Part shown: one piece after another, positions 18,319 through 29,534 of the stretch
Position numbering within the stretch: the first letter of the stretch is position 1
Layout of the letters: every line of letters starts with the position of its first letter
Assembly (NCBI GenBank): GCA_013200995.1
Contig: CP053688.1
Span: forward strand, 5,084,001 to 5,148,000
Origin: Arthrobacter citreus
GTDB taxonomy: Bacteria > Bacillota > Bacilli > Bacillales > Bacillaceae_G
Length of the DNA stretch: 64,000 bases
Reading direction: 5' to 3'
Position numbers and translations under genes: made by a program
The notes under the pieces: model-generated
What the model saw: the letters and a program-made list of their open reading frames with translations, nothing else
Told to the model about the DNA's origin: nothing
Databases searched by the model: none

Positions 18319-19405
18319 TATTAAATTCAGAACGAAAATGATATTTTTAGTCTGTATAAGTATGCTTATATCCGGGTTGATTTCGTCTATACTTTATAGG
18401 TTCTTACAACTCTATTACATAAATACTGCTACATTCGGTTCGACTTTAGCACAAATACGTCAATTAATAAGAAATATTGGCGACATTTATTTCATATTAA
18501 TCATTTTTTTCATAATCGCAATTATCATTTTCTATTTTCTAATTAAGCCATATGACTCCTATTTTAAAGAGATTTCCAGAGGGATTCATTTACTTGCAAC
18601 TGGAGACTTTACAGGTCGTGTACATATTTCATCGAATGATGAATTTAAGCTGATTGCAAAGGATATGAACATGGCGAGTGAGAAGCTTAAACAAGCAATC
18701 GAACGTGGAGAATTTGCAGAAAGTAGCAAGGATCAGTTAGTTTTGAATTTAGCTCATGATTTACGAACGCCTTTAACTTCAGTTTTAGGTTATTTAGATT
18801 TTATACTTCAAGATGATCAACTGACGGAGGAGCAAGTCAAACATTTTACGTCGATTGCTTTTAAGAAATCGCAACGTTTAGAGCATTTGATTAATGAACT
18901 ATTTGAAGTAACTAGAATGAATTATGGAATGCTGCCACTTGACTATAAAACAATTGATTTAAGTAAACTGCTTATCCAGTTGATTGAAGAGTTATATCCA
19001 ATTTTTGCAAATAACGAGTTAATTGCAAGAACAAATATCAATACAAAATTAGAAATGGTAGCTGATGGTGCACTATTAGCACGTGTATTTGAAAATCTAC
19101 TAATGAATGCAGCACGTTATGGAAATGATGGGCAATATATAGATATTAATTGCTTAATTGAGAATGAAATCGCTGTTGTACAAGTCATTAATTATGGCGA
19201 TCATATTCCTCCCGAGGATTTACCGAATATTTTTGAAATGTTTTATACCGGCGATAAATCGAGAACGGGACAAGAGGATAGTACAGGACTGGGCTTGTTC
19301 ATTTCTAAAAATATTGTTGAGCAACATAAAGGAACAATTTCAGTAGAAAGCAGTGTAATACGAACGATTTTTGAAGTAAGATTGCCAATCTCCAACGAAA
19401 CTTAA
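18311..19405 (+). CDS. Sensor histidine kinase (VanS-like)
   Basis: A 364-residue membrane kinase with two transmembrane helices (about residues 10-32 and 60-78) enclosing a short extracellular loop of about 27 residues. Then comes a HAMP-like linker, the H-box NLAHDLRTPLTSVLGYL, the N-box FENLLMNAARY, and G boxes GDHIPPEDLPNIFE and GTGLGLFISKNIV-like (here STGLGLFISKNIVEQHKG). It should autophosphorylate on the His of the H-box and pass phosphate to the preceding regulator. The short sensor loop is typical of kinases detecting envelope stress or membrane-associated ligands. Confidence 0.92.
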   Translation: MVNIKFRTKMIFLVCISMLISGLISSILYRFLQLYYINTATFGSTLAQIRQLIRNIGDIYFILIIFFIIAIIIFYFLIKPYDSYFKEISRGIHLLATGDFTGRVHISSNDEFKLIAKDMNMASEKLKQAIERGEFAESSKDQLVLNLAHDLRTPLTSVLGYLDFILQDDQLTEEQVKHFTSIAFKKSQRLEHLINELFEVTRMNYGMLPLDYKTIDLSKLLIQLIEELYPIFANNELIARTNINTKLEMVADGALLARVFENLLMNAARYGNDGQYIDINCLIENEIAVVQVINYGDHIPPEDLPNIFEMFYTGDKSRTGQEDSTGLGLFISKNIVEQHKGTISVESSVIRTIFEVRLPISNET

Positions 19406-19489
19406 GAAAAATTTAAGATTTTCCACCACTTCTTCTTAAACAGTTTTTCCTATTCTAATGTTACATTACGAATCAGGAGGAATTATGGT

Positions 19490-20332
19490 ATGAAGAAGTT
19501 TTTTTTATTTTTGATCTCACTTTTAATTTGTTATCTACTATTCCAAGAAAAAATCAATCAAGATGTTAACTATAAAACTTTAAATAAGCCAACACAAAAG
19601 TATAGTCACGTATTAAAAGTTTCAAAAGAAGAAATTTATCAAGGGAATTTAATATTAATTAATAAAAATCTTAAAATTCGAGAACAAGGTGTAAAATCAG
19701 ATATCATCAATTTATTTCAAAATAAAATACCCGATAATATGGTATTATCAGATAATTCTATGAGCCTTTCAAAGGATGTAGCGCTAAATCTCTCTAAAAT
19801 GATCGACGCAGCTGAATTAAAAGGTATTAATCACTTTATGATTTCGAGCGGATATCGAAATAATAGTAAACAAGAGAAACTTTATGAGGAAAAAGGATCA
19901 GATATAGCATTACCAGCTGGTTATAGTGAACACAACTCAGGATTATCTTTAGATATAGGCTCAACTTTAACAAAAATGGACTATGCACCTGAGGGCAAGT
20001 GGTTAAAACAAAATTCATGGAAATATGGATTTATTTTACGTTATCCGAAAGGAAAAGAAGACATTACAGGAATACAATTTGAACCATGGCATTTTCGTTA
20101 TGTTGGCTTACCTCATAGTGCCATAATGAAAGAAAATAATTTTACATTAGAAGAGTATTTAGATTTCTTGAAAAAAAAGAAGAGTTTATTAGTAAACATC
20201 GGTTCAAAAAAATATGAAATTTATTATTACCCTATTAAAAATAAAACAACAGATATTTATTTACCCGAAAAAGCTTCGTACGAACTATCGGGAAATAATA
20301 AAGATGGGGTTATTGTTACGATTACAAAATAA
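19490..20332 (+). CDS. VanY-like D-alanyl-D-alanine carboxypeptidase
   Basis: A 280-residue protein with an N-terminal membrane anchor (residues 4-19) and a peptidase M15B/VanY domain. The zinc ligands are seen in SEHNSGLSLDIG (His and Asp) and EPWHFRYVG (catalytic Glu, ligand His). The preceding SGYRNNSKQEKLYEE is the conserved substrate-binding region. It should trim the terminal D-Ala from peptidoglycan stem peptides on the outer membrane face. It lies 84 bp after the VanS-like kinase gene behind AGGAGGAAT and is probably part of the same regulon. No vanH, vanA or vanX homologue is present, so this is not a glycopeptide-resistance cluster. Confidence 0.9.
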   Translation: MKKFFLFLISLLICYLLFQEKINQDVNYKTLNKPTQKYSHVLKVSKEEIYQGNLILINKNLKIREQGVKSDIINLFQNKIPDNMVLSDNSMSLSKDVALNLSKMIDAAELKGINHFMISSGYRNNSKQEKLYEEKGSDIALPAGYSEHNSGLSLDIGSTLTKMDYAPEGKWLKQNSWKYGFILRYPKGKEDITGIQFEPWHFRYVGLPHSAIMKENNFTLEEYLDFLKKKKSLLVNIGSKKYEIYYYPIKNKTTDIYLPEKASYELSGNNKDGVIVTITK

Positions 20333-20484
20333 TACGGGGCAATCTGATATAAAAGGGGCTTTTTCTTTTTGGAAGAAGTTCTTTTTTTATTTTGAAGGTA
20401 AAAGTGCACCTTTTGCAACATGTATGATATTTTCTGGAAAATCGAATAATAAGCTTCAGTAAGCTCTTTATCAGGAGGAAAAAA

Positions 20485-21489
20485 ATGAAGCGTACATTCA
20501 AAATAATTGGTATATGTTTACTTTTAATCATAGTAATTGGAGTTGGCTCAGTTTTTCTATCTCCAAGACCTGTTACTTGGTTATTGAAAAAATCATTTGC
20601 AGGTGGAATGGAAGTTGAAGCTGCTGATTATGGGATTGCAAAGCAGAAAACAACAATGAAAACAGATATCAATTATACTTCAAAATTTAAAAACAGTACG
20701 TTTGATTTAATTAAATATAAAGATGATTTGAAATATGTACCTACTATTTTTTGGATTCATGGGGGTGCTTTTGTAGCGGGAGATAAAAATGATGTTCGTA
20801 AATATGCTACATATATAGCTAGTCATGGATATAATGTAGTAAATATTAATTACGGCTTGGCACCTAGTGTAAATTATCCGATGCCTTTCCAACAAATTGA
20901 TCAAGCTTATCGCTTTGTCAAAATGAATGCACATAAATATGGACTGGATCTGAACAATATTTATTTAGCAGGAGACTCTGCTGGAGCGCAACTTGCAGCA
21001 CAATTCATTAGCATACAAATGAATAAAAACTTTTCTAACACAGCAAAAATAGGTCAAAGTGTTGATCCGAAAACAATACGGGGTGCAATCCTACTTTGCG
21101 GGCCATATGATATGAAAGAAGTTCAGACACACGCTTCCTCAAGGCTGATGAAATTTGTATTTAAACGCGTTGGTTGGGCATATTTTGGAAAATATAATTG
21201 GGAAAATGAAAAGATGACAAAGGAATCATCACTTTTAAGAAATGTACCAGATCATTTCGTTTCAACATTTATTACAGATGGAAATACTGATTCATTCGAA
21301 TCACAGGGGAAGCGTTTTGCCACTTTACTAGAAAAAAGAACAGGCGTAAAGCAAGTCTTTTATCGTAAATCAGAAGGTAAGATCGGTCATGAATACCAGT
21401 TTCAAATGAATACGAAAGCAGCCCAAAATACATTTAATGAATTACTCAACTTTTTGAATGGTACGAAGGTTTCTGAAATACAAAAATAG
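20485..21489 (+). CDS. Alpha/beta hydrolase (HSL-type esterase), membrane-anchored
   Basis: A 334-residue protein with an N-terminal hydrophobic segment (residues 4-24) serving as a signal anchor. It has the oxyanion-hole motif IHGGAFVAGDK, the nucleophile elbow GDSAGA, a candidate catalytic Asp in FITDGNTDSFE and His in GKIGHEYQF. This is the layout of hormone-sensitive-lipase-like carboxylesterases. It presumably acts outside the membrane on a carboxyl ester. AGGAGGAAAAAA precedes the ATG. It is 150 bp from the VanY gene and may be read from the same promoter, since no convincing terminator separates them. Confidence 0.85.
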   Translation: MKRTFKIIGICLLLIIVIGVGSVFLSPRPVTWLLKKSFAGGMEVEAADYGIAKQKTTMKTDINYTSKFKNSTFDLIKYKDDLKYVPTIFWIHGGAFVAGDKNDVRKYATYIASHGYNVVNINYGLAPSVNYPMPFQQIDQAYRFVKMNAHKYGLDLNNIYLAGDSAGAQLAAQFISIQMNKNFSNTAKIGQSVDPKTIRGAILLCGPYDMKEVQTHASSRLMKFVFKRVGWAYFGKYNWENEKMTKESSLLRNVPDHFVSTFITDGNTDSFESQGKRFATLLEKRTGVKQVFYRKSEGKIGHEYQFQMNTKAAQNTFNELLNFLNGTKVSEIQK

Positions 21490-21498
21490 ATAAGTTAG

Positions 21499-21532
21499 AA
21501 GAGATTTCAATTTTTTTGAGGTCTCTTTTTTG
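21499..21532 (+). terminator. Terminator of the esterase gene
   Basis: Twelve-bp stem AAGAGATTTCAA (21499-21510) / TTGAGGTCTCTT (21516-21527), with two G-U pairs, followed by a T-run. Confidence 0.8.
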
Positions 21533-21631
21533 TATTTCCTCGTGCTAAAAGGTAAGAAGTTAATTAACTTTTTATAAATTTTTTGATGGTTTACGTCGAA
21601 TTGTATGTGAAAGTTGATTTTATAGGAAATG

Positions 21632-21670
21632 AATAACCCAATTGACCGAAAATTCAGAATAATAAATAAT
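21632..21670 (+). promoter_or_regulatory. SigA-type promoter of protease P1
   Basis: TTGACC (21642-21647), 17-bp spacer, AATAAT (21665-21670). It is preceded by AATAACCC (21632-21639). The same hexamers, spacing and upstream block occur before P2 although the spacers differ, which supports a functional and perhaps co-regulated element. The ATG of P1 follows 38 bp later. Confidence 0.7.
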
Positions 21671-21708
21671 AAAAGAGAATTTTATTTTTGAATAATTGGA
21701 GGTAGAAG

Positions 21709-24700
21709 ATGGGGAAAAACATTTTAGGAAAAAAGTTTGTCAAAGGCTTTTCTGTGTTAGCATTGTCGTCGAGCTTTATTCTTGGGTCCTTGAGTCATGT
21801 AACAATTTCATCAAAAGCTGCAACATACTCGAAAATAGATAATAAGCTTGCTAATCTATCACCAGCCGAGAGGGCGGCACTACATCAGCTTTCAACGAGT
21901 AATGAGACTGGGCTTCAAGTTAATCCTGATATTGATTTAGATGCCGCAACCGAAACGAGCGTAATTGTTGAGTTTAATAATAAACCGGCAAAAGTCGCTC
22001 AGCTCGAATCAACTTTAAATGGCAAACAGTTAACAAAGACTGAAGCGACTAGCTTAGTTGATCAAGATCATACAACTTTTTCAAAGGATTTAGGAAGGGT
22101 ATTAACAGAAGACAATAATAATAAAGTTAAATATAAAGTAAATCGATCTTATAAACATGCGTTTAATGGTGTTTCGATGAGTTTACCAGCAAATCAAATT
22201 AAAAACTTACTAAAATCGAAAGCTGTTAAAGCAGTTTGGAGTAATGAAGAAGTTCATGCTGAGGTTGATACAACACAAGAAGAAATGCAATCTGGAGGAT
22301 CGAGCAATCAATCAACCCTTTCTTTTCTAGGAGTAGACAAACTTCATCAAGAAGGAATTACTGGAAAAGGAGTTAAAGTAGGGGTCATTGATACAGGAAT
22401 AGACTATCATCATCCAGATTTAAAAGATGTTTATAAAGGTGGCTACGATTTTATCGATAATGATAATGATCCGATGGAAACTACATATGAAGATTGGAAA
22501 AAGTCTGGTTTTGCCGAATTTTTCTGGGCAACAGGAGCGTCTTATTATACTGAACATGGAACTCATGTTGCTGGAATTATCGCTGGACAAGGAAAAAATG
22601 ACGGTGATATTAAAATGGAAGGGATTGCCCCTGATGTCGAGCTACATGCTTATCGAGTATTAGGACAATACGGTTCTGGTACAGATTCTACTGTTTTGGC
22701 TGGGATTGATCAAGCAGTAGCAGATGGAATGGATGTCATTAATTTATCCTTAGGTGCAGGAATTAATAATCCTCTTTATACAACAAGTATAGCAATCAAT
22801 CAAGCTGTACTAAGCGGAGTTACAGCTGTAATCGCAGCTGGAAACAGCGGAAATGATTTATATACTTTAGGTTCTCCGGGTACAGCTGCACTTGCTTTAA
22901 CTGTAGGTGCAAGTAATGAACCAAATATTGTACATACATATAAGAGTGTACTTCAATCAGGTACTGATTCAATATCAACTGACTTACAAGAAATGGCAAA
23001 AGGATATTCAGATCATGTAGATCAATTGAAGGGTCAATCTTATTCAATAATTGGTGTAGGTTATGGCGCACAGTCGGATTATAAGAATAAAGATCTAAAG
23101 GGGAAAATTGCATTAATTAGTCGTGGGAACAATATTACATTAGGTGATAAAGTAAAATTTGCAAAACAAAATGGTGCAGCAGCAGCTTTACTTTTTAATG
23201 ATAATCCTGATGAGGGATTAATACCTGCCTACTTAGGCGATGGTTTAGACTATATTCCAACATTCACCTTAACGAATACCCAAGGATTAGCATTGAAATC
23301 AAAGGTCAATTCAACAAGCACAATTACATTTAATGAACTTGGAGAAATTCAAACTAAAGCAGACGAGTTAGCGGATTTTAGCTCCCGTGGACCAGCACGT
23401 ATTACATACGATATAAAACCAGAAGTTACAGCTCCAGGAGTAGGCGTATTCTCTACAGTTCCAGCTTATATGATCAATAAAAATACGCCAAATGATTATC
23501 AATACGCATACGAACGTCTTTCAGGTACATCGATGGCAACACCAAATGTTACGGGCATGGCTGCACTTTTACTCCAAGCTAAACCAAACTTACAACCAAG
23601 TGATGTTAAGGCGATACTAATGAATACAGCGAGTCCTTTAAGTAAGGATTATAGTGTATTTGAAACAGGGGCAGGCCGAGGGAATATTTATAAAGCAGTT
23701 CATTCATCGATTGAAATGAAAGTTCAAAATGAAACACCTATTTTAAAAAATGGCAAAGAAAAAAACATTAAAGATGAAACAGGTGCGCTGAGTTTTGGTT
23801 CAGTCAATCTAAGTGAGGACGTGAATGAAGAGCGTAAAGTTATCGTTAAAAATACTGGTATTGAAACAAAAACCTTTGATGTAGCAGTTCACTATCAAAC
23901 AGGCTTACGTGAATCTAAAGATGCTGAGAAAAACGGAGTAAAAGTTTTAATTGAACCAACTATTAAACTACCTGCAAATTCACAAAAAAATACGAAAGCT
24001 TCCATTTTTATACCGAAAACAGCAGAAAAAGGTAACTATGAGGGGTATATTGTTTATACGAATCAGAATGATCCTAACGAAACATATAGAATTCCTTTTG
24101 CAGTGCATACTGTTGAAGAAGGAATAGGGGTTTTTGAAACATCATCACTAGGTTTATCAGAGGACCGTTATAGAGATGCATATTCAAGTCCGAACACGAT
24201 TAAGACGATATCCGCACAAGTTCAAATGAAATCAAATGTTAGAAATATTGATTTCATTTTAGAAGATGGAAAGACGAATCAAGAAATAGGTTATCTTGGA
24301 ACAGTGAATGGTTTTAGCTTAAATGAAGGTGATTTAGTCAATCTGAATCTCGTTAATGGTACGTATTATCCATTTGATAGTACATTACCGAGCGGAATAA
24401 GTTCTACAAGTGTCGTATTGGATGAAGGCTTTTATAAAATTAAAATGCTTGCAACATCTGATACTGGTAAACAATTCATAGAATATCGTAATTTAGTAGT
24501 TGATAACAGGAAGCCTAAATATACATTTGATGTGCCAGTAGGGGATATCATTGAATATGAGGAAGGGCAAAAATCAGTTACAATAACTGGCTCCGTATTT
24601 GATCAAGATATTGAAGATTATAAAGCGGCAGGTATGAAAATTGATCAATCAGCTAATAAGGTCTACGATACAGCACAAGGGGAAATTCCTTTTGAAATTC

Positions 24701-25806
24701 CAGTTAATACGGACGGTACATTTAAATATGAAGTACCGATTGGTTCGGGGGCAAAGCTTGTTAACCTAGTTGTAACCGATTCTGCAGGAAACGGAAGTAT
24801 CATACCTAAAACAATTAAAATCGTAAAAAAAGGTACACCATATTTGACTACAATCGTTGATAAAAATACTGCGAAACCTGATGATATTGTGAAAGCAAAA
24901 ATCGTCATAAAAAACGCTACTGATTTTAAAAAGGGTACAGTCAACTTAAGCGTTGCTTCAGACTTTTTATCGATTGAAAACATTGCCCTTCACCCAGATT
25001 CTAGTAAACTTGGAGAAGTTAAATTTACTAAAACAGCAAATAGTATAACCGTAGAAACTACTGATAATAATACGCAAACTTTAAATGGAGATATCCCATT
25101 AGCAGAAGTTACGTATAAAGTAAAAGATTATAATTTTGATATTAGACCTGACAGTAGTCTCGTATATGTGTCAAGCACCTATGTAAATAGATCAGGAAAA
25201 ACGACGTCACTTATTACAAATTCACCTTATGTTGATTTAATCCCAACGTATTCTAAAATGAAATCTGTCTTATATGCGGAAGGCTTATTAACTAGTAGTG
25301 GTGCATTTGATAGTAAAAGAGATTATAGCTTAGTGGGGGTTGATGTTTCAATCCAAGATACTATTGGAAATAAGTATGATCAAATCTTTACTAAGTTTGG
25401 TAAAATTGAAGCGCTACACTTGTCTCTAACTAACAAACCGCTCCAATTATCAGTAAAAGTGCCAGGACATTTTAGAAGTCTATATAACTTCAAAATTGGA
25501 ATGCAAAATGATCAAGGGGAAATGAGCGGTCAATTTTTAAAAATCAATCTTCCTAAATTGATTGGTGGAGACGTAAATGGTGACGATGTAATTGATATAA
25601 TGGATGCGCTATACATCCAAACATATTGGGGAACAAACAAACGAAGTGCGGATATAAATGTAGATGGTAAAGTAGATGCTAAAGATCTTGCATTCGTTGA
25701 AAAGAACTATTTAATGCAAAATCCATCAGTACAAACTGCACAAAAACCAAAAAGTAAATATAAAACAAAAACATTAGAGATTGTAAAAAGTGAGCTAGGT
25801 TTATAA
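21709..25806 (+). CDS. Secreted Vpr-like S8 protease with cohesin-like and dockerin modules (P1)
   Basis: 1365-residue extracellular subtilase. The order is: signal peptide (1 to about 38), a short helical motif LANLSPAERAALHQL, I9 propeptide (about 84-180), and S8 domain with Asp228 (IDTGID), His286 (HGTHVAG) and Ser608 (GTSMATP). The oxyanion Asn is in AAGNSG, and a PA-domain insert lies at about 448-532. Then come an Fn3-like region to about 810, a less clear middle region, a cohesin-like module (about 1042-1144), a module containing PGHF, and a type I dockerin from 1288. The dockerin has two calcium loops, DVNGDDVIDIMD and DINVDGKVDAKD. Classical Vpr is about 800 residues, so the C-terminal half is extra. 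All catalytic residues are intact. GGAGG precedes the ATG; the gene is monocistronic. Confidence 0.93.
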   Translation: MGKNILGKKFVKGFSVLALSSSFILGSLSHVTISSKAATYSKIDNKLANLSPAERAALHQLSTSNETGLQVNPDIDLDAATETSVIVEFNNKPAKVAQLESTLNGKQLTKTEATSLVDQDHTTFSKDLGRVLTEDNNNKVKYKVNRSYKHAFNGVSMSLPANQIKNLLKSKAVKAVWSNEEVHAEVDTTQEEMQSGGSSNQSTLSFLGVDKLHQEGITGKGVKVGVIDTGIDYHHPDLKDVYKGGYDFIDNDNDPMETTYEDWKKSGFAEFFWATGASYYTEHGTHVAGIIAGQGKNDGDIKMEGIAPDVELHAYRVLGQYGSGTDSTVLAGIDQAVADGMDVINLSLGAGINNPLYTTSIAINQAVLSGVTAVIAAGNSGNDLYTLGSPGTAALALTVGASNEPNIVHTYKSVLQSGTDSISTDLQEMAKGYSDHVDQLKGQSYSIIGVGYGAQSDYKNKDLKGKIALISRGNNITLGDKVKFAKQNGAAAALLFNDNPDEGLIPAYLGDGLDYIPTFTLTNTQGLALKSKVNSTSTITFNELGEIQTKADELADFSSRGPARITYDIKPEVTAPGVGVFSTVPAYMINKNTPNDYQYAYERLSGTSMATPNVTGMAALLLQAKPNLQPSDVKAILMNTASPLSKDYSVFETGAGRGNIYKAVHSSIEMKVQNETPILKNGKEKNIKDETGALSFGSVNLSEDVNEERKVIVKNTGIETKTFDVAVHYQTGLRESKDAEKNGVKVLIEPTIKLPANSQKNTKASIFIPKTAEKGNYEGYIVYTNQNDPNETYRIPFAVHTVEEGIGVFETSSLGLSEDRYRDAYSSPNTIKTISAQVQMKSNVRNIDFILEDGKTNQEIGYLGTVNGFSLNEGDLVNLNLVNGTYYPFDSTLPSGISSTSVVLDEGFYKIKMLATSDTGKQFIEYRNLVVDNRKPKYTFDVPVGDIIEYEEGQKSVTITGSVFDQDIEDYKAAGMKIDQSANKVYDTAQGEIPFEIPVNTDGTFKYEVPIGSGAKLVNLVVTDSAGNGSIIPKTIKIVKKGTPYLTTIVDKNTAKPDDIVKAKIVIKNATDFKKGTVNLSVASDFLSIENIALHPDSSKLGEVKFTKTANSITVETTDNNTQTLNGDIPLAEVTYKVKDYNFDIRPDSSLVYVSSTYVNRSGKTTSLITNSPYVDLIPTYSKMKSVLYAEGLLTSSGAFDSKRDYSLVGVDVSIQDTIGNKYDQIFTKFGKIEALHLSLTNKPLQLSVKVPGHFRSLYNFKIGMQNDQGEMSGQFLKINLPKLIGGDVNGDDVIDIMDALYIQTYWGTNKRSADINVDGKVDAKDLAFVEKNYLMQNPSVQTAQKPKSKYKTKTLEIVKSELGL

Positions 25807-25823
25807 TCAGTTTTAACTCAAAA

Positions 25824-25862
25824 GACTACAAGGAATTATTTTTCCTTGTGGTTTCTTTGTTT
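25824..25862 (+). terminator. Terminator of P1
   Basis: ACAAGGAA (25828-25835) / TTCCTTGT (25842-25849), extended outward by partial pairing, and followed by a T-rich tract. Confidence 0.75.
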
Positions 25863-25920
25863 TTAATTGAATCAATCTATAAATAGAGAGGTAATGGAGG
25901 GGATTTCTGTTCCATTTAAC

Positions 25921-26040
25921 AATATATCAACGAATTCAGGTGGTTTATCAACGAAATGTAGCAATATATCAACGAGAATGAATGATATATCAACCGAGTT
26001 CACAGCTTTATCAATATTGTTCACATTGAGTTCGTGTTTT
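25921..26040 (+). repeat. 21-bp repeat array, ATATCAACGA type (locus B)
   Basis: Four 21-bp units built on ATATCAACGA (at 25922, 25943 shifted, 25964 and 25985) and a terminal block GAGTTCACAGCTTTATCAATA then GTTCACATTGAGTTCGTGTTTT. It resembles the locus A array in unit length, core and end. The surrounding 400 bp between P1 and the neutral protease gene hold no gene. Confidence 0.75.
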
Positions 26041-26088
26041 AAGTATTGAGTAGGTTATATTTCAGTACAATGAAGCCCTCATTAGCCG

Positions 26089-26145
26089 TTTATGCACGAA
26101 AACCATTGTAAAATGAACAAAAACCATGACTGTATGTTCGTATTT
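26089..26145 (+). repeat. Short TTTATGCACGA repeat element (locus B)
   Basis: Two units (TTTATGCACGAAAACCATTG and AAAATGAACAAAAACCATG) followed by TGTATGTTCGTATTTC. It lies about 50 bp downstream of the first-type array, reproducing the paired order seen at the other two loci, but it is degraded. Confidence 0.55.
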
Positions 26146-26181
26146 CTTGCTTCTCACCATCACTCGCAAATTTATCATCAA

Positions 26182-26216
26182 AAAAAGAGCCTCAAATATA
26201 TTGAGGCACTCTTTTT
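26182..26216 (-). terminator. Terminator of the neutral protease gene
   Basis: CCTCAA (26190-26195) / TTGAGG (26201-26206), extended by GAG/CTC and an A-run paired with a T-run. Read on the minus strand it ends in a long T-run. Confidence 0.75.
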
Positions 26217-26230
26217 ATTTAACAGAGAAA

Positions 26231-28339
<2,109 letters not shown>

Positions 28340-28369
28340 AAAAGGCAGGAGAACTTGAACCTGCCTTTT
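28340..28369 (-). terminator. Terminator of ger operon 2
   Basis: Ten-bp stem AAAAGGCAGG (28340-28349) / CCTGCCTTTT (28360-28369). On the minus strand it ends in a T-run after the GerC gene. Confidence 0.85.
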
Positions 28370-28409
28370 AAATCTTTTCCTTCAGCCTTCAATTGAGCTC
28401 ATAACCCTG

Positions 28410-29534
28410 CTACATAGTTAATCCTTTATCGACAATTATTATTTTTGCTTTCACATGTATTTTTGAGTTTTTAAAATCTTTGGGCCAGTTGGATTTTACT
28501 TTTTTCCAATGTTCATGTTGGTATGAACTCGCTAAAATTCCTAAGCCTAAAGGATCGACTTCATTTGCTTGAAATTTATGGACTAAGCCATTTAAATCTT
28601 TCTCTAAAGTTGATTCGATTTCTTTTCTTAATCGGCCGACTGTTTTGTTATTTAATTTAATTGGCGATTGTGAAACCGTTACGGGTATTTTGTAAGAAAT
28701 CTCAAAATCGAATTGGTTATGATTGAAATTACAGTCTACTTTTCTTTTAATTTTTCGTATAGAATAGCTAGCTCTCTGAATGTTAAACAATTGATTTTTA
28801 TCCCTTACTTCCTTAATAGGAGCCATAATGCCTAATTGACCTTTTAATTTTCCTTGAAGCAAGCTAAATAACTGTGTTTCTTCAATGGATAGTGTTTGTT
28901 TAACGAAAAAATTTTTGTCTAATAAGACAATTCCGCTAACTTCAAGTTCTTCATCTTTAATCGACATTTTAGGTAAATAGGGTGTTATTCCTTTTTCATA
29001 TGACATCTGATGAAACATTCTAAGCGAAGTACGAAGTGTTACATTTCGAAAATCAGCTGTTTCAATTAGTTGCGGAATAAAAATTGATAATCTTGGTTTA
29101 TCTTCTTCTTTTAATTTGAGTAGCTCAGAAACATTGCCATCAAAAAAAACAAGGTCTGCATTTTGTCTTAGTTTCGGTTCTCGATATAAAAAATCTAAGA
29201 TAGACGTCCAATTCTTTTGTTCGGTTAATTTAGTTCCGACTAATAAAGCTTGCAACTTGCCTGCAGTTGTAACACCATTTACTTTCGAATCAAATAAAGT
29301 GCGGGCTTCTCGAATGCTTGAAGCATCAACCATAATTTGTTCATTTTTTTCTTTTGCTTCTTCACTAAAAACGGGACTAGACATAAAAATTTGGAGTTTT
29401 TTTTGTTGTGGATTATTTGTGTCAATTCCAAATATTAATCCCATTGTAATATCTTCAATATTTATTGTTTCTTTACAGCCTGTTAAAAGAATTAAAATAA
29501 AAACACTAATCGTAGCGATTTTTAAACTTTTCAT
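28410..29534 (-). CDS. Spore germinant receptor subunit C (Ger(x)C lipoprotein), operon 2
   Basis: A 374-residue lipoprotein with lipobox LTGC (Cys about residue 20), the block KETINIEDITMGLIFGID and the C-terminal motif VDPLGLGILASS. It is the paralogue of the operon 1 C subunit, sharing the SPVFS, SYEKGITP and final VDKGLTM-like segments. Its start overlaps the subunit B stop by 4 bp. Outer-face lipoprotein of the spore inner membrane receptor complex. Confidence 0.95.
   Translation of the reverse strand: MKSLKIATISVFILILLTGCKETINIEDITMGLIFGIDTNNPQQKKLQIFMSSPVFSEEAKEKNEQIMVDASSIREARTLFDSKVNGVTTAGKLQALLVGTKLTEQKNWTSILDFLYREPKLRQNADLVFFDGNVSELLKLKEEDKPRLSIFIPQLIETADFRNVTLRTSLRMFHQMSYEKGITPYLPKMSIKDEELEVSGIVLLDKNFFVKQTLSIEETQLFSLLQGKLKGQLGIMAPIKEVRDKNQLFNIQRASYSIRKIKRKVDCNFNHNQFDFEISYKIPVTVSQSPIKLNNKTVGRLRKEIESTLEKDLNGLVHKFQANEVDPLGLGILASSYQHEHWKKVKSNWPKDFKNSKIHVKAKIIIVDKGLTM

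Noticed and set aside
17620..20332. Glycopeptide resistance cluster
   Set aside because: Only VanR, VanS and VanY-like genes are present; no vanH, vanA/B or vanX.
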